NCBI RefSeq assembly: GCF_002224285.1
Contig: NZ_CP022436.1
Span: 2,418,001-2,482,000 of the forward strand
From: Arthrobacter sp. YN
GTDB lineage: Bacteria > Actinomycetota > Actinomycetes > Actinomycetales > Micrococcaceae
Direction: 5' to 3'
Length of the DNA stretch: 64,000 nt
The notes under the pieces were generated by a model. It was not told the DNA's origin. It made no database searches and was given only the letters and a program-made list of their open reading frames with translations. Every line of letters starts with the position of its first letter. Within the stretch, counting starts at the first letter, position 1. Both the position numbers and the translations under genes were made by a program. Positions 55,676 to 64,000 of the stretch are shown here, piece after piece.

Positions 55676-56440
55676 TCACCAGATGTCCCAAACCACCCCG
55701 GCGAACCTGTCGGCTGTGTCGGATCTGGCTTCCTCGTCGCCCAGCGGTTCCAGCACGCACAGCAGGGCCCGGGCGAATCTCGTACCGGCATTTTCCAACT
55801 GCGTGGACATCTCGAACTGATTCAGATAGTCCCAGCATTTTTCTTTGGCTGTTTCCAGGGTGTCCGGAGTTCCCTTGCCGGATATCCAATAGGCGTCAGC
55901 TGTGGTTAGAACCGGCTGAAGCTCCATCGGCAATGAAATTTCTCTGATGAAGTGCAGCAGCACCAGCATGAGGGCTTTCCACGGGTCTGTTTCCTTTGCC
56001 TCTGCGATGACCGCTGCAGCGGAGCGCAGTTCCAGTGAGGTCAGGGGGCCATGCAAGTCACGCACATCCGGAAAGGGTGCGCCACCGATGATCTTGTTGA
56101 GTTCCTGCCTGACCGCCTCTGCGGCTGCGGGGTCACCGTCGTAGTAGTCCTCCCAGAAGCCGGGCACGAGCCAGCTGGTCGGTGCGAAGACCAGCGTGCC
56201 GCCCTCACGGATGCGGGCCTCCCAGCTATCAGGCACGGTGCCATCCACGGTGATGAACGCTGTGGAGTCGAACAAGGCAAGGCCGTTTTCATTATCGGCG
56301 AGAAGCCGAAGCAATACACGCCCGCCTGGGTAAGCAAGCAACGAGACCACATGGTATTCAGCGTCGAGAGTGAGCCATGGACTGGATTCCAGTGTTCCCC
56401 GTCCGTCGTTGGTGAGGAGCTGCGTGCATCTGACCTTCAC
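55676..56440 (-). CDS. Hypothetical protein, possible immunity type
   Basis: 254 residues. The N-terminal half is strand-rich and ends in GTLVFAPTSWLVPGFWEDYY, a motif I associate with small cytoplasmic proteins near polymorphic toxins. The C-terminal half is helical (SAAAVIAEAKETDPWKALML, then LHFIREISLPMEL). No signal or membrane segment is present. An immunity role for the neighbouring secreted-type hydrolase is suggested only by position and by this general look. Confidence 0.6.
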   Translation of the reverse strand: MKVRCTQLLTNDGRGTLESSPWLTLDAEYHVVSLLAYPGGRVLLRLLADNENGLALFDSTAFITVDGTVPDSWEARIREGGTLVFAPTSWLVPGFWEDYYDGDPAAAEAVRQELNKIIGGAPFPDVRDLHGPLTSLELRSAAAVIAEAKETDPWKALMLVLLHFIREISLPMELQPVLTTADAYWISGKGTPDTLETAKEKCWDYLNQFEMSTQLENAGTRFARALLCVLEPLGDEEARSDTADRFAGVVWDIW

Positions 56441-56803
56441 TTGTTAGATCCTTCGTGCGCTGGGACTGTACCCGAGGTGACTTTCCTGGGGGCTAAGTTG
56501 CAGCGCGAGCTCACGAAGCCGTCGAGGCCGGAAGGGCTTGATCAGATAAGCACCGCCGCCGTCATTATCTGTCCCGGCGACAAACGAACTACGTGGTAGG
56601 TCGAATACAAGGTGACCTTACAAACTCCAATACGGCGCGCGTGCAGGCGGATCTGTGACTGCTTAGTGGATGCGGAATTGCGTTAGTGATGGATTCATGT
56701 TGTCAAGTCTTGCCCAAAATTCAGCTCCGGTTATGCGTTAGTCTCTTCATTGGACAAAGTGTTCTGCTGATTCTTTGCATGCCCTCAAAAGGAAGATTGT
56801 TTT
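56441..56803. other. Intergenic region, no gene seen
   Basis: About 360 bp between the divergent hypothetical and DUF805 genes, with short uninformative frames. It must contain two promoters; no clear operator was seen. Confidence 0.45.
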
Positions 56804-57373
56804 ATGACCAACCCGAATTACCCTCACCCGCCGCAGAATGACGACGTAGCCGCGCCGCTGTATGGTGCCAGAATTGGGCAAGCAATTAGTCGCTTCTTCC
56901 GCAAGTACACGGTCTTCCACGGGCGTGCGTCGAGAAGCGAGTTCTGGTGGGTCGCCCTGGCCCACGCAGCACTGTCGTTAATTCCGGCCGTCGTCCTGAG
57001 TGTTGGTGTTGTCATCGGAGTCTCCTATGCCTCGAGCAATCAGGAGCCGGTCTACTACAACAACGGCAACGGAACACAGACCCTTCTCGGCCATTCCCAG
57101 CCTGGGATTCTCGAGAATCCCACCGCTGCTGTTCTCATCTTCGTTGGGGCCGCGATCTTGGCCCTGCTCTTCCTCGCTACCGTGGTTCCTTTTCTGGCGC
57201 TGTCGTGGCGTCGCCTGCACGACGCCAACTTTCCCGGCCCGTTCTACTTCTTTTCAGCGGTTCCCTTCATTGGCTCTTTGATCCTTCTCTTTCTCCTAGC
57301 CCAGCCGTCAAAGGATGACGGGCGTCGATTCGATCGCCCCGTAACGCCGGACATGCCTCTGACCCAGCCTTGA
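56804..57373 (+). CDS. DUF805 membrane protein
   Basis: 189 residues with AAAAGGAAG upstream. DUF805 pattern: F-F-R-K-Y-T-V-F-H-G-R-A-S-R-S-E-F-W-W near the N-terminus, four hydrophobic segments, and LSWRRLHDANFPGPFYF near the second half. It is an inner-membrane protein of unknown function. It is the last gene before repeat copy 5. Confidence 0.88.
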   Translation: MTNPNYPHPPQNDDVAAPLYGARIGQAISRFFRKYTVFHGRASRSEFWWVALAHAALSLIPAVVLSVGVVIGVSYASSNQEPVYYNNGNGTQTLLGHSQPGILENPTAAVLIFVGAAILALLFLATVVPFLALSWRRLHDANFPGPFYFFSAVPFIGSLILLFLLAQPSKDDGRRFDRPVTPDMPLTQP

Positions 57374-57614
57374 CCGTGGCTCCGGGTGCAGAGTTGGTGC
57401 TGCAGGCGTCGCCGGTGCGGTCCTGAGATCGGCGGGGGCTGGATTCGTGATGAGCCATCACGCGAGCTTTTGACGCGCCTGAGGATGGGTGACTGAGTAC
57501 CTCGAGATTGAGGACGCCTCGGATCAACGGCTACGGCATGACTTCCGCACTAACGAGGCCTTCAATCTCAGACGGTAGACATGCGTTGGCCTTGGAGGTC
57601 CGGTAATTCAAGGC

Positions 57615-58030
57615 GGCAAAAAGGAAGTGTGGACAATGTCCACACTTCTCGCCCCGGACTACCTCATACAGCGGCCGAACTGGCCCGGATTCCGCATGTT
57701 TCCGCCACTTCCCAGCAATGACAAGGCCCTGAATCCCGGTCGAGTCCCACCCCGGGCACGGCATACCCCCTCGTCAGAGGGCGTTTTTGCTTTGACGTGT
57801 GTACAGATGTGGACACGAGTCTCTGTTGTGTGGTGCCGGCTTGTGCCTGGCCGCCGGTTGGTCTGTTCAGTTATGGGGGAGCAGGTCCGGGATCCTTGGC
57901 TGGTGGGCCCTCCGCGTGCTCTGAGCTTGGTGTATGCGTTCTCCTCTTGGTTCGTCGCGTAGGTCGTGGTTGGCCTACACCTCTTCATGGGGAGGGGACA
58001 GAGCGCTGCATGACTTCGAGAGCATGCGTC
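57615..58030 (+). repeat. Five-copy island repeat, copy 5
   Basis: The palindrome is perfect at 57627-57645. The tRNA-like stretch (57738-57759) has diverged (GGTCGAG and CCCCGGG instead of GTTCGAG and CCTCGGG) and the terminator stem has one mismatch (57766-57783), so this is the most decayed core, yet the 130-nt spacing is kept. After the terminator comes TGTGTACAGATGTGGACA. The tail motif GGCCTACACCTCTTCAT lies at 57972. This is the right border of the accessory region. Confidence 0.86.
57766..57788 (+). terminator. Terminator in repeat copy 5, one stem mismatch
   Basis: CCCCCTC-GTCA-GAGGGCG followed by TTTTT. The base at 57782 breaks one stem pair. It may still end DUF805 transcription. 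Confidence 0.65.
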
Positions 58031-58336
58031 GGGATCACCTGGCTCCGGCTCGTTCCCGCAACAAGGACCCTGGCTGGTGGATCCTTTGCTACGCCTAGGG
58101 GCCCGTTGTGCGTTGTCCAAACCTGGAACTGCTTCTACGGCTGGCCACAGTTGTTGCATTTCTACCGGGGTCCACACAGGGGCAATGCGGGGGACTGGCC
58201 TGGGTATATGCTTTCGATTCGCAAACGATCCGCGTGGACCCGAATGGGACGGCACAAACAGTACGGAGCGTTTTGCGGCTAGGCGATCCAACGACGAACT
58301 GCGGGATGTGCCCAACGATTTGTGGATCCAGCTGAC
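58031..58336. other. Intergenic region after repeat copy 5
   Basis: About 300 bp. A plus-strand frame reads LAWVYAFDSQTIRVDPNG, which looks like a decayed coding fragment but has no family I recognise. Nothing else is seen. Confidence 0.4.
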
Positions 58337-59743
58337 CTATGGCCTTAAGGGGACGTGAAGGTCGGAGCCGCCTTCAGGGGTGAGCCGGTTTCCCATTTTT
58401 ACCAGCATCGGGGCGGGCACAAAGCTGCCGGCGAAGAGGGCTTCGCCTTGCCGGAAGAGTGGAGAGCGCTCCAGCATGGCGGCGGGTACAAAACCGAAAA
58501 TTGTCGCGATCTCCTTCAGGTCTACCGGTGAGGCCATTTTCATGAGGGCCAGGTTGTCGCACTGGGAGATGATGCTGGGGTGGATACGGGACGGGCGCTG
58601 CGTCGATAGAAGCAGCCATAGCCCAAACTTTCGCCCTTCTGCCGCGATCTGAATGATCTTCTCCCGAACGGCCACGTGCAGGGGGCTTTCTCCTTCGGGG
58701 GAGCATAAGTTGTGGGCTTCATCGATGACTATTAGCAGCGGCTTGCGTTCTTCCCGTTTGGCCCACAGGTCTTCAAGGACGGCCATTGCAACCACCAGTG
58801 GCTCATCCGGATTCGCGAAGCCACCAAGGTCAAGGACAGTCGCGTCGGGACGGTGTTGGAGGATCTCCGTGGCAGTTTCCCGTGGCCCCGACCAGACGGC
58901 CCAGTCGATGACCCTCAGATTCTCAATACGGGCGGCCAACGCCTCGGCTGCTTCCGTTCCCCGATCCCGGAGCCGAGGCACAACATTCGCTGGATCCAAG
59001 GTCCCGACTGTTTCCTCGAGTCTCATAAGCTCGTTGTACTCTTCGCGGTCGTTCAGGGGGTGGAGATGGAGGATGGCACCCCTGGCGCGCAACGGGAGGT
59101 CGGTGAAACGCACCACCAGCGCACGGGTGTTGGCTGGCGAAGGGCGAAGAACCCGAATGTCCCGGTCGGACGGGAGTCCCTCCATCCCTGAGGCGTTTCC
59201 CTCCGGCCGTCCGCCAAGATTCACGAAGTCCGCGTTCGGATCAAAAATAACGATCGGGAGGCTCGTGTGGAGGATGAGCTGCTCGAGGACAACGCCAAGT
59301 GCATAGGTCTTTCCTGAACCGCTTTGCCCACACCAGAACGTGTGTCTGTTGAAGCGGTTAGCGAGGAGCCTCGCCGTTGCATTGTCTGATCCATACGAGC
59401 CAATGGTGAGTGTCGCTGGGGTCCCTGAGTAGAGGAGCTCGATAGTGGATGCATCCGCTTGCTCAACCGTCGCGGACGCAAAGGGACGCACTTCATGGGT
59501 ATCCAGGCCGTGACCGTTGTCGGAGACAACTCCGAAAATTCTCCCCGCACCCTGGAAAGGACCGCCCATTTCGAACGTCAGATCGTCCACCTGGCCCAAG
59601 ACTCTTCTGCCGTCTTGTCTTTCGAGGACTACGTATGAGCCGGGTTCGAAGACCGCTTCGGCAGATCCGGCTAGTTGAAAGTAGCGCCCGTCCACAGAGG
59701 CAGCTGTTGCATTTTCATTCTTCGATTCTTTGGGCCTGGTCAT
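58337..59743 (-). CDS. HerA-like/DUF87 DNA-translocase ATPase
   Basis: 468 residues. N-terminal HAS-barrel-like region, then Walker A CGQSGSGKTYALGVVLEQL, Walker B PLLIVIDEAHNLCSPEGESP, a Gln/Arg finger region LLLSTQRPSRIHPSIISQCD and the arrangement of HerA/FtsK-like hexameric ATPases. There is no NurA nuclease beside it. It overlaps the SHOCT gene by 4 bp. Bacterial HerA-like proteins act in repair, transfer or defence; the role here is not determined. Confidence 0.88.
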   Translation of the reverse strand: MTRPKESKNENATAASVDGRYFQLAGSAEAVFEPGSYVVLERQDGRRVLGQVDDLTFEMGGPFQGAGRIFGVVSDNGHGLDTHEVRPFASATVEQADASTIELLYSGTPATLTIGSYGSDNATARLLANRFNRHTFWCGQSGSGKTYALGVVLEQLILHTSLPIVIFDPNADFVNLGGRPEGNASGMEGLPSDRDIRVLRPSPANTRALVVRFTDLPLRARGAILHLHPLNDREEYNELMRLEETVGTLDPANVVPRLRDRGTEAAEALAARIENLRVIDWAVWSGPRETATEILQHRPDATVLDLGGFANPDEPLVVAMAVLEDLWAKREERKPLLIVIDEAHNLCSPEGESPLHVAVREKIIQIAAEGRKFGLWLLLSTQRPSRIHPSIISQCDNLALMKMASPVDLKEIATIFGFVPAAMLERSPLFRQGEALFAGSFVPAPMLVKMGNRLTPEGGSDLHVPLRP

Positions 59744-60117
59744 GATTTCAGCAACCGTGCTTTGAAGGCAATGAATTCCGCTTCGCTCATTACGCCGTCG
59801 TCCATGAGGGTCTTGGCTTCGGCGATTTGTTGGGGGACATTCGTTCGAGCGACCGTTTGGACGTAGCGGGCGAAGTCATCCCGGGCTACGTCCGCCTTGG
59901 CAGCTCTCCGCAGTGACATGCTCTGTCCATGGGCAATCAGATAAGCAAGTCCACCAAGGATCGGCAGGAAGATGATGACGACCACCCAGATGGCTTTGCC
60001 CCATCCCGGGCGTTGGGAATCGGAGAGTAAGTCAGCGACGATGTGGAAAAGCACGATCAGGTAGGAGACGTACAGTGCTATTCCGATCGAAAACCAAATG
60101 ATCTCGAAAATATTCAT
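59740..60117 (-). CDS. PLDc-N and SHOCT domain membrane protein
   Basis: 125 residues. Two N-terminal membrane segments (ISLYVSYLIVLFHIV-like and WVVVIIFLPILGGLAYLIAHG) form the PLD-N type module. The end, QIAEAKTLMDDGVMSEAEFI then AFKARLL, is a SHOCT domain. It is a common actinobacterial protein of unknown role. Confidence 0.88.
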   Translation of the reverse strand: MNIFEIIWFSIGIALYVSYLIVLFHIVADLLSDSQRPGWGKAIWVVVIIFLPILGGLAYLIAHGQSMSLRRAAKADVARDDFARYVQTVARTNVPQQIAEAKTLMDDGVMSEAEFIAFKARLLKS

Positions 60118-60148
60118 TTTGCTCCTCGCATTTCAGAGAAGGCGTTCG

Positions 60149-61588
60149 TCATACGCCCATTTGAGCTGTCATTCGCCCGGAACGAACTGCCTGTTGAAGC
60201 TGTTCGTAGTCGTGTTCGGTCTGGTCGGCGTAGCGTTTGGCCCAGCTGGTTATGGCTTCGTCGAAGGCCTCACCCTTGCCCAGGTAGCCGGGGATGAAGG
60301 CGCTGCCGGCGCTCTGGGAATGGGCCCTGGCGAGCATCCAGCCGCACAAGCCCGCATAGTCTGCGGTTTCCCGCGGTTTGAGGTCCGACAAGATGAAGGA
60401 ACCCTTCATGTCGCGGAACTGCCGGATGTAGAAATCCCGGAGCAAGCCGTCCGAGCCCTTCACATCACTGATCCAACCCAGGAACGGGTCTGATTGTGCT
60501 TGAAGGATACGCTGGGCTCCCACAACACGAGCCCCTTCCCCCTTTGCAAGTGTCTCTACAATCCGTTCTGGATGGTGCCCTGCACCTCCATGGCTTTCCA
60601 GCACTGACGGCCCGGCTTCTTTGGCCTGCAGGAACAAAGGTTCCCCCGCTGGTCCCTCGAAGAGCAGTACCCAGTTCCGCCTTCCCACGCTTCCCACCCC
60701 TACGATTCGCAGTGCGTAGTCCACCAATCTGAATTGGCTCATCAACAGCGCGGTATCTGCGCGTAGCGTGGTTCGATAGAGCGAGACGAGATTTTCCATC
60801 TGGGGCAGATCCATGACTTCCGGGTGGCGCACGATCGGTGGTTGATCGACGATCCTCGGATTGCCCGCCTCCGTTTCCCGGGTGAGCTTGGCCAGGGTTT
60901 GCTCGGAGGTGCGTTGGCGTGCCTTTTCTCCGGCCGATTTCACGTGCCGGCCGCGCATGGCTTTGGTGCTGCGGAGCAGATCTGCGTCAACGTGGAAAAA
61001 GTATCGCTCCACGGCTGTGTGCTGATACAGCTGCTGGAGTGCTTCACGATAGCGCCGGAGGCATGCCTGCGTGGCTGTGCGGCATTGTTCCTCCGAGTGC
61101 GAATCATTGCGTCCGTTCACCCAGACGCTTGCAGCCAATCGCTTGATATCCCATTCCCAGGGAGCGGGGAAAGCTTCATCAAAATCATTGAGGTCGAAGA
61201 TCAGACGACGCTCGGGACTCGCGAAGAATCCATAGTTGGACAAATGGGCATCGCCGCAGGCCAAGACGGTGTGGCCCGTCACTGGTGCATGGGACAGATC
61301 CTTCGCCATGATGGCCGCAGCCCCGCGGTAGAACGCAAACGGAGATTCCAGCATCCGTCCTATTCTCACGGGAACCAGTTCGGGCAGGCGGCTGGCATGC
61401 TGGCCTTCAAGGATCTCGACGGCGTCGCGCGGCTCCGGTTTGAAGGCGGCATGGTCCCGGCGGGGCATGGTTCCGCGGGCCGCTTTGCCCGCTGCCTTGG
61501 CGCGGGAAAGCGAGCCGCTGTGCAGCTCCCGGGCCTGCGGGGATAGGTTTGGCCGCTTGTGGCTTTCCGAGGAAGTCGAGCCTTTCAT
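60149..61588 (-). CDS. DUF2252 family protein
   Basis: 479 residues from ATG 61588 with AAGGA upstream; an in-frame start at 61630 would overlap the upstream gene. It has the DUF2252 motifs ESPFAFYRGAAAIMA, VLACGDAHLSNYGFF and LIFDLNDFDEAFPAPWEWD, a kinase-like fold with G-D-x-H-x-x-N and D-x-N-D-F-D. Catalytic function is not established for the family. Confidence 0.9.
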   Translation of the reverse strand: MKGSTSSESHKRPNLSPQARELHSGSLSRAKAAGKAARGTMPRRDHAAFKPEPRDAVEILEGQHASRLPELVPVRIGRMLESPFAFYRGAAAIMAKDLSHAPVTGHTVLACGDAHLSNYGFFASPERRLIFDLNDFDEAFPAPWEWDIKRLAASVWVNGRNDSHSEEQCRTATQACLRRYREALQQLYQHTAVERYFFHVDADLLRSTKAMRGRHVKSAGEKARQRTSEQTLAKLTRETEAGNPRIVDQPPIVRHPEVMDLPQMENLVSLYRTTLRADTALLMSQFRLVDYALRIVGVGSVGRRNWVLLFEGPAGEPLFLQAKEAGPSVLESHGGAGHHPERIVETLAKGEGARVVGAQRILQAQSDPFLGWISDVKGSDGLLRDFYIRQFRDMKGSFILSDLKPRETADYAGLCGWMLARAHSQSAGSAFIPGYLGKGEAFDEAITSWAKRYADQTEHDYEQLQQAVRSGRMTAQMGV

Positions 61589-61626
61589 TTTTAGTCCTTC
61601 TAGCCGAGGGTGTTCCACGAGTCGGG

Positions 61627-63003
61627 TCAAGCCGACCCGGCGGGATAGGTTTCCAGGGGCACTTCATCCCGGTCCCAGGAATCAAGGATGGGAGTGACGA
61701 TCCGCCAGAGTTCCACGGCCGCCTCGCCCCGCACGGACAGGGAGGGTTTTCCGTCAAGGATGCCCGCGAGAATTTCGCCATAGGCAAGGAGGGCGCCGGG
61801 CCCGAACTCGGCAGTCATTTCGGTTCTGTCGATCGTGAGGGGATCGCCCGGTCCATTGATATTGAGTTCCAGCGACATTGCATCCGGTCCCAGGAAGATG
61901 CGCAGCTTCGCCGGTTCAGCGGCCCCGGTGAGGCCTATGGGAATGTGCTGGGCCGGCTTGAACCGGACAACAATCTCACGTCGTTTCTCTCCGAGGGCTT
62001 TTCCGGATCGCAATGTGAACGGAACGCCCGCCCAGCGCCAGGAATCAATGGCGAATGTCGCCTCAGCCAGCGTTTCAGTGTTCCGGGCGGGATTGACTCC
62101 CGGTTCATCCGCGTAGGCTGGGATCGGGCGCCCGTCCACCGTACCGGCGTCGTATACTGCACGCCGGCTGGAAACAGCCGCGCTGTCACCCCACAGACGG
62201 GTTGCGCGTAGTACAGCGCCCATGGCCTCGCGGATGTCACCGGTTCCGATCCTCGACGGCGGCTCCATGGCCAGAACCGCCATGACCAGAAGCAGATGGC
62301 TCTGGATCATGTCCCTCAGGGCGCCGGCATTGTCGTAGTACCTCGCGCGGCCTTCAAGGGCCAAGGTCTCGTCGTAGACGATGTCGACGCGTTCAATGTG
62401 CTGGGAGTTCCACAGCGGTTCGAAGATCCGGTTGGCGAAGCGCAACCCTACGAGGTTGAAGACCGTTGAGTTTCCCAGAAAGTGGTCCACCCGATCGATC
62501 TGGTCTTCGGGCACGAGCCGGGTCAGCTGTGCATTGAGGGCAGCCGCACTTTGATGGTCGCTACCAAAGGGCTTCTCCAGCGCCAGGACGGTTCCCTCTG
62601 GCAGTTCGATCTCTTTCAATGCAGCAATGGTGCGCGCAGACACCATCGGGGGAAGCGCAAAATACACCGCCGGACGCCCAATGCATGCGCTCAGGATTGT
62701 TGTCAGTTCCTGCGGGTCGGTGACGTCTGCTGCGAAGTAGACGGTGGCGTCGAGCAGCGTTTCCACTGCTGGTCCGGCTGCTTCCCGGGCGCCGAACGAG
62801 GTGCGCACCACAGAACGCCAATGATCGTCCGTCCAAGGCTCCACCCCTGCGCCCAGGAGCTGAACCCGACGTTTTGGCTGATCGGTCAGGAGCTGGCCGA
62901 GGGCAGGCAGCAGCAGCCGGGAGGTGAGGTCCCCGGAGGCGCCGAGGATGACCAGGCTCGACGTTTCCGGCTGCCCGGGGTCGGAACCACGTTCTGTGGT
63001 CAT
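61627..63003 (-). CDS. zwf: Glucose-6-phosphate 1-dehydrogenase
   Basis: 458 residues. It has the NADP-binding GASGDLTSRLLLPAL, the catalytic EKPFGSD and the active-site RVDHFLGN (usual form R-I-D-H-Y-L-G-K), then RFANRIFEPLWN. The change of the Lys after the Gly to Asn, and Tyr to Phe, marks a divergent form, probably a second zwf. It starts the oxidative pentose phosphate pathway. The neighbours TerC and DUF2252 suggest a chromosomal backbone location. Confidence 0.92.
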   Translation of the reverse strand: MTTERGSDPGQPETSSLVILGASGDLTSRLLLPALGQLLTDQPKRRVQLLGAGVEPWTDDHWRSVVRTSFGAREAAGPAVETLLDATVYFAADVTDPQELTTILSACIGRPAVYFALPPMVSARTIAALKEIELPEGTVLALEKPFGSDHQSAAALNAQLTRLVPEDQIDRVDHFLGNSTVFNLVGLRFANRIFEPLWNSQHIERVDIVYDETLALEGRARYYDNAGALRDMIQSHLLLVMAVLAMEPPSRIGTGDIREAMGAVLRATRLWGDSAAVSSRRAVYDAGTVDGRPIPAYADEPGVNPARNTETLAEATFAIDSWRWAGVPFTLRSGKALGEKRREIVVRFKPAQHIPIGLTGAAEPAKLRIFLGPDAMSLELNINGPGDPLTIDRTEMTAEFGPGALLAYGEILAGILDGKPSLSVRGEAAVELWRIVTPILDSWDRDEVPLETYPAGSA

Positions 63004-63014
63004 GGCAGTCTCCT

Positions 63015-63908
63015 TTAGCCAAGTCCGCGACGGGATTCGGAGGCACCCGTGGGGGCGTCCCCTTCAACGGGGCGGGAGGACAGCGTGACCGAGCCTGAAC
63101 CATTGGTGGTGGCTGCCAGCACGGCGGCCGTCTCGTCGACGTCAGGGTATTCCGGACGGAGTGCGACCGGCGGTGACGACTTGCCAGTCCGCCGCTTCCG
63201 ACGGGCGGCGACCGACAAGTTGAGGGCCTCCACAGCGATGGCGAACGCCATGGCCGTGTAGATCACTGCCTTGTTGACGTGCACGCCCAAACCCTCGAAG
63301 ACGAGGAAGCCGCCCACCATGACCAGAAAGGCCAGAGCGAGCATCTTCACGGTGGGATGGGCATTGACGAACCGGAAAATGTGCTTCGATGCGAAAAGCA
63401 TGACCCCGAAGGAAACCAGCACCGCGGTGGCGATCACCCAGATGTTGTCCACCATTCCGACGGCGGTGATCACCGAGTCCAGGGAGAACACAAGATCCAG
63501 CAGAATGATCTGCACCAGCACGCCTCCAAAGGTCGCGGTTGTTCCTGTGTTGTCCAGGTGGTCTTCCTCGCCCTCAAGCTTGTGATGAATCTCGGTAACC
63601 GCTTTGTAGATGAGGAATCCACCGCCAGCGAGCAGAAGCATGTCACTCCAAGAGAAGCCAATACCAAAAACGGTGAAGAGGTCCTCGGTCAGTCCGATGA
63701 TGTAAGTCGCGAAAAACAGCATGACGATCCGAAGCAACATGGCCAAGGTGAGACCAATATTGCGGGCCTTCGGCTGCTGTTCCTTGGGTAGCTTGCTTGC
63801 GAGAATCGACAGAAAAATGACGTTGTCGATGCCAAGTACCAGTTCAAGGATGAAAAGCGTGACGAACGCGACGATCAAGTCCGGGGTAAAAGTTGCCGCA
63901 AGTTCCAT
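63015..63908 (-). CDS. TerC family membrane protein
   Basis: 297 residues from ATG 63908; the frame extends to 63974 without homology. There are seven to nine hydrophobic segments, with the TerC motifs LELVLGIDNVIFLSILAS and LLDLVFSLDSVITAVGM carrying the paired Asp residues. The family exports metals, mainly Mn2+, in the Alx/TerC group. The 50-residue Arg-rich and Ser/Pro-rich C-terminal tail is cytoplasmic. It lies 12 bp upstream of zwf. Confidence 0.92.
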   Translation of the reverse strand: MELAATFTPDLIVAFVTLFILELVLGIDNVIFLSILASKLPKEQQPKARNIGLTLAMLLRIVMLFFATYIIGLTEDLFTVFGIGFSWSDMLLLAGGGFLIYKAVTEIHHKLEGEEDHLDNTGTTATFGGVLVQIILLDLVFSLDSVITAVGMVDNIWVIATAVLVSFGVMLFASKHIFRFVNAHPTVKMLALAFLVMVGGFLVFEGLGVHVNKAVIYTAMAFAIAVEALNLSVAARRKRRTGKSSPPVALRPEYPDVDETAAVLAATTNGSGSVTLSSRPVEGDAPTGASESRRGLG

Positions 63909-64000
63909 CGGGCCGCTGCTTTCTCTGGTGTGAGGGGAATCCGCGCCGGGATACACCCAAGCTAGTTGCCGCAAAGCCTCGGCAAATCATTCCCACAGGG

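Overview
The window looks like the chromosome of a high-G+C Gram-positive bacterium, most likely an Arthrobacter-type member of the Micrococcaceae. The grounds are the G+C-rich coding sequence, frequent GTG and TTG starts with AAGGAG-type ribosome sites, actinobacterial families (EcsC-like, DUF1023 hydrolase, MmyB-like XRE regulator, DUF2252) and an aromatic-degradation gene set typical of soil actinobacteria. The genus is an inference. The far left (a DUF488 gene cut by the edge) and the far right (HerA-like ATPase, SHOCT protein, DUF2252 protein, zwf, terC) look like ordinary chromosome.

Everything between is accessory DNA, punctuated by five same-strand copies of an unusual repeat of about 400-800 bp, with palindrome centres at 500, 16935, 47608, 52032 and 57636. 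Each copy has a 15-19 bp palindrome (GTGTGGACA-N-TGTCCACAC), then a 22-nt stretch laid out like the 3' end of a tRNA gene, then a strong intrinsic terminator at a fixed distance, then a longer tail. The copies bracket four functionally distinct modules. No integrase or transposase is visible in the window.

Module 1 (about 1.3-16.5 kb) is a defence island. It holds an EVE-type McrBC restriction pair, an ImmA-like/PIN pair resembling a toxin-antitoxin system, an EcsC-like protein, and two large divergent SNF2 helicases. One helicase ends in a DUF3883-like domain. The other carries a tandem array of C-x4-C-x3-H repeats that I do not recognise.

Module 2 (17.4-47.1 kb) is metabolic. A small left block has a CMD protein, an XRE regulator, an aldo/keto reductase and a cupin, followed by decayed genes. 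From 21.6 to 44.6 kb lies a catabolic cluster bracketed by two paralogous TetR regulators. It has a branched-chain-type ABC importer with a LivH-LivM-LivG triple fusion, two GcvT/LigM-like tetrahydrofolate demethylases, FolD and PurU for C1 disposal, a flavin hydroxylase, hydrolases, short-chain dehydrogenases, an intradiol (probably hydroxyquinol) dioxygenase and maleylacetate reductase. Together they suggest uptake, O-demethylation, hydroxylation and ring cleavage of a methoxylated aromatic acid or phenol through hydroxyquinol and maleylacetate. A motif close to CACTAGACGNNCRTCTAG precedes the three main promoters and is a likely TetR operator. A frameshifted SnoaL-like gene and an MFS permease follow.

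Module 3 (48.2-51.9 kb) has an MFS pseudogene and a compact SdpI-SdpC-SdpA-SdpB operon, an SDP-type antimicrobial peptide system. Module 4 (52.7-57.4 kb) has a secreted-type DUF1023 hydrolase and a lipoprotein that share the same C-terminal tail, a frameshifted HTH gene, a possible immunity-type protein and a DUF805 membrane protein. Decayed gene fragments cluster close to the repeats, suggesting repeated gain and loss of cargo at this locus.
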